Source: JBGSMF01 sp041740315 (lineage in GTDB: Bacteria; Chloroflexota; Anaerolineae; Fen-1058). From it: a stretch of DNA of 24,236 nt. The stretch spans positions 1-24,236 of the forward strand of contig JBGSMF010000151.1 of NCBI GenBank assembly GCA_041740315.1. The letters run 5' to 3'. The translations under genes and the position numbers were made by a program. The number at the start of each line of letters is the position of its first letter. Within the stretch, counting starts at the first letter, position 1. This document shows, piece after piece, positions 24,179-24,236 of the stretch. The notes under the pieces are model-generated. The model was given only the letters and a program-made list of their open reading frames with translations. It was not told where the DNA came from and ran no database searches.

Positions 24179-24211
24179 CAGATGAGCGAATGGAGGTAAG
24201 GCAATTGCGTC

Positions 24212-24233
24212 GGGGCGATTCGCGAATCGCCCC
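24212..24233. repeat. Perfect 22-bp palindrome after the lipoprotein gene
   Basis: GGGGCGATTCG (24212-24222) is followed directly by its reverse complement CGAATCGCCCC (24223-24233). It begins 34 nt after the stop. It may act as a terminator stem or belong to an interspersed palindrome family; the window ends 3 nt later, so a T tract cannot be judged. Confidence 0.7.
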
Positions 24234-24236
24234 CAC

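Noticed and set aside
1..24236. CRISPR array, tRNA/rRNA genes, transposase or integrase genes
   Set aside because: No regularly spaced short repeats, no cloverleaf or rRNA-like segments, and no DDE or recombinase proteins were found by reading. The 783-bp repeat is coding, not CRISPR-like.

Overview
The window looks like a chromosomal segment of a Chloroflexota (Anaerolineae-like) bacterium. This is an inference. It rests on the very large secreted beta-rich protein ending in a Leu-Pro-Ile/Leu-Val sorting-type tail (LYLPIVLRNY), the Pro/Thr-rich lipoprotein with a beta-propeller, NTPase-kinase fusions, many palindromic intergenic repeats and a fairly high GC content. There are no rRNA or tRNA genes, no CRISPR array and no integrase or transposase gene.

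Layout. (1) nt 1-7494, plus: the 3' 7.5 kb of a giant surface protein whose 5' end lies outside the window. It has duplicated jelly-roll-like units, an FG-GAP propeller, Ig-like repeats, three DUF11 repeats, an SdrD-type B domain and two PPC domains. A shared hairpin terminator separates it from the next operon. (2) nt 7555-10331, minus: a three-gene operon of a PrsW-like membrane protein that lacks the usual catalytic residues, a single-pass membrane protein, and a secreted HtrA-like serine protease. (3) nt 10541-11740, plus: an AlaX/DHHA1 alanyl-tRNA editing homologue with a promoter placed for leaderless translation. (4) nt 11857-13474, minus: a 17-codon leader ORF coupled to a fusion of a zinc-phospholipase-C-like domain and an M50 site-2-protease-like domain that has HNxxH instead of HExxH. 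(5) nt 13617-15277, minus: an ECF sigma factor operon with two overlapping membrane-protein genes, closed by a strong terminator. (6) nt 15569-22361, plus: a tightly coupled three-gene cassette of a large helical protein of unknown function, an 1117-aa NTPase, and a 638-aa fusion of a related NTPase to a Ser/Thr kinase. (7) nt 22362-22795: a gene-free stretch full of palindromes, including a 103-bp MITE-like insertion with 12-bp terminal inverted repeats and an 8-bp target duplication. (8) nt 22796-24178, plus: a lipoprotein with a TolB/WD40-like propeller.

How the genes may work together. The secreted and membrane genes (regions 1, 2, 4, 5 and 8) read as cell-envelope and stress functions. 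The ECF sigma operon and the protease/PrsW-like operon are plausible envelope-stress modules, but no direct regulatory link is visible. The cassette at 15569-22361 is the best candidate for an undescribed system. Its two NTPases share the same architecture (P-loop, DE Walker B, GGxP-F/CYIQM motif), the genes overlap by 4-10 nt, and a single promoter sits directly before the first ATG. Whether it is a signalling, assembly or defence system cannot be told from this sequence alone.
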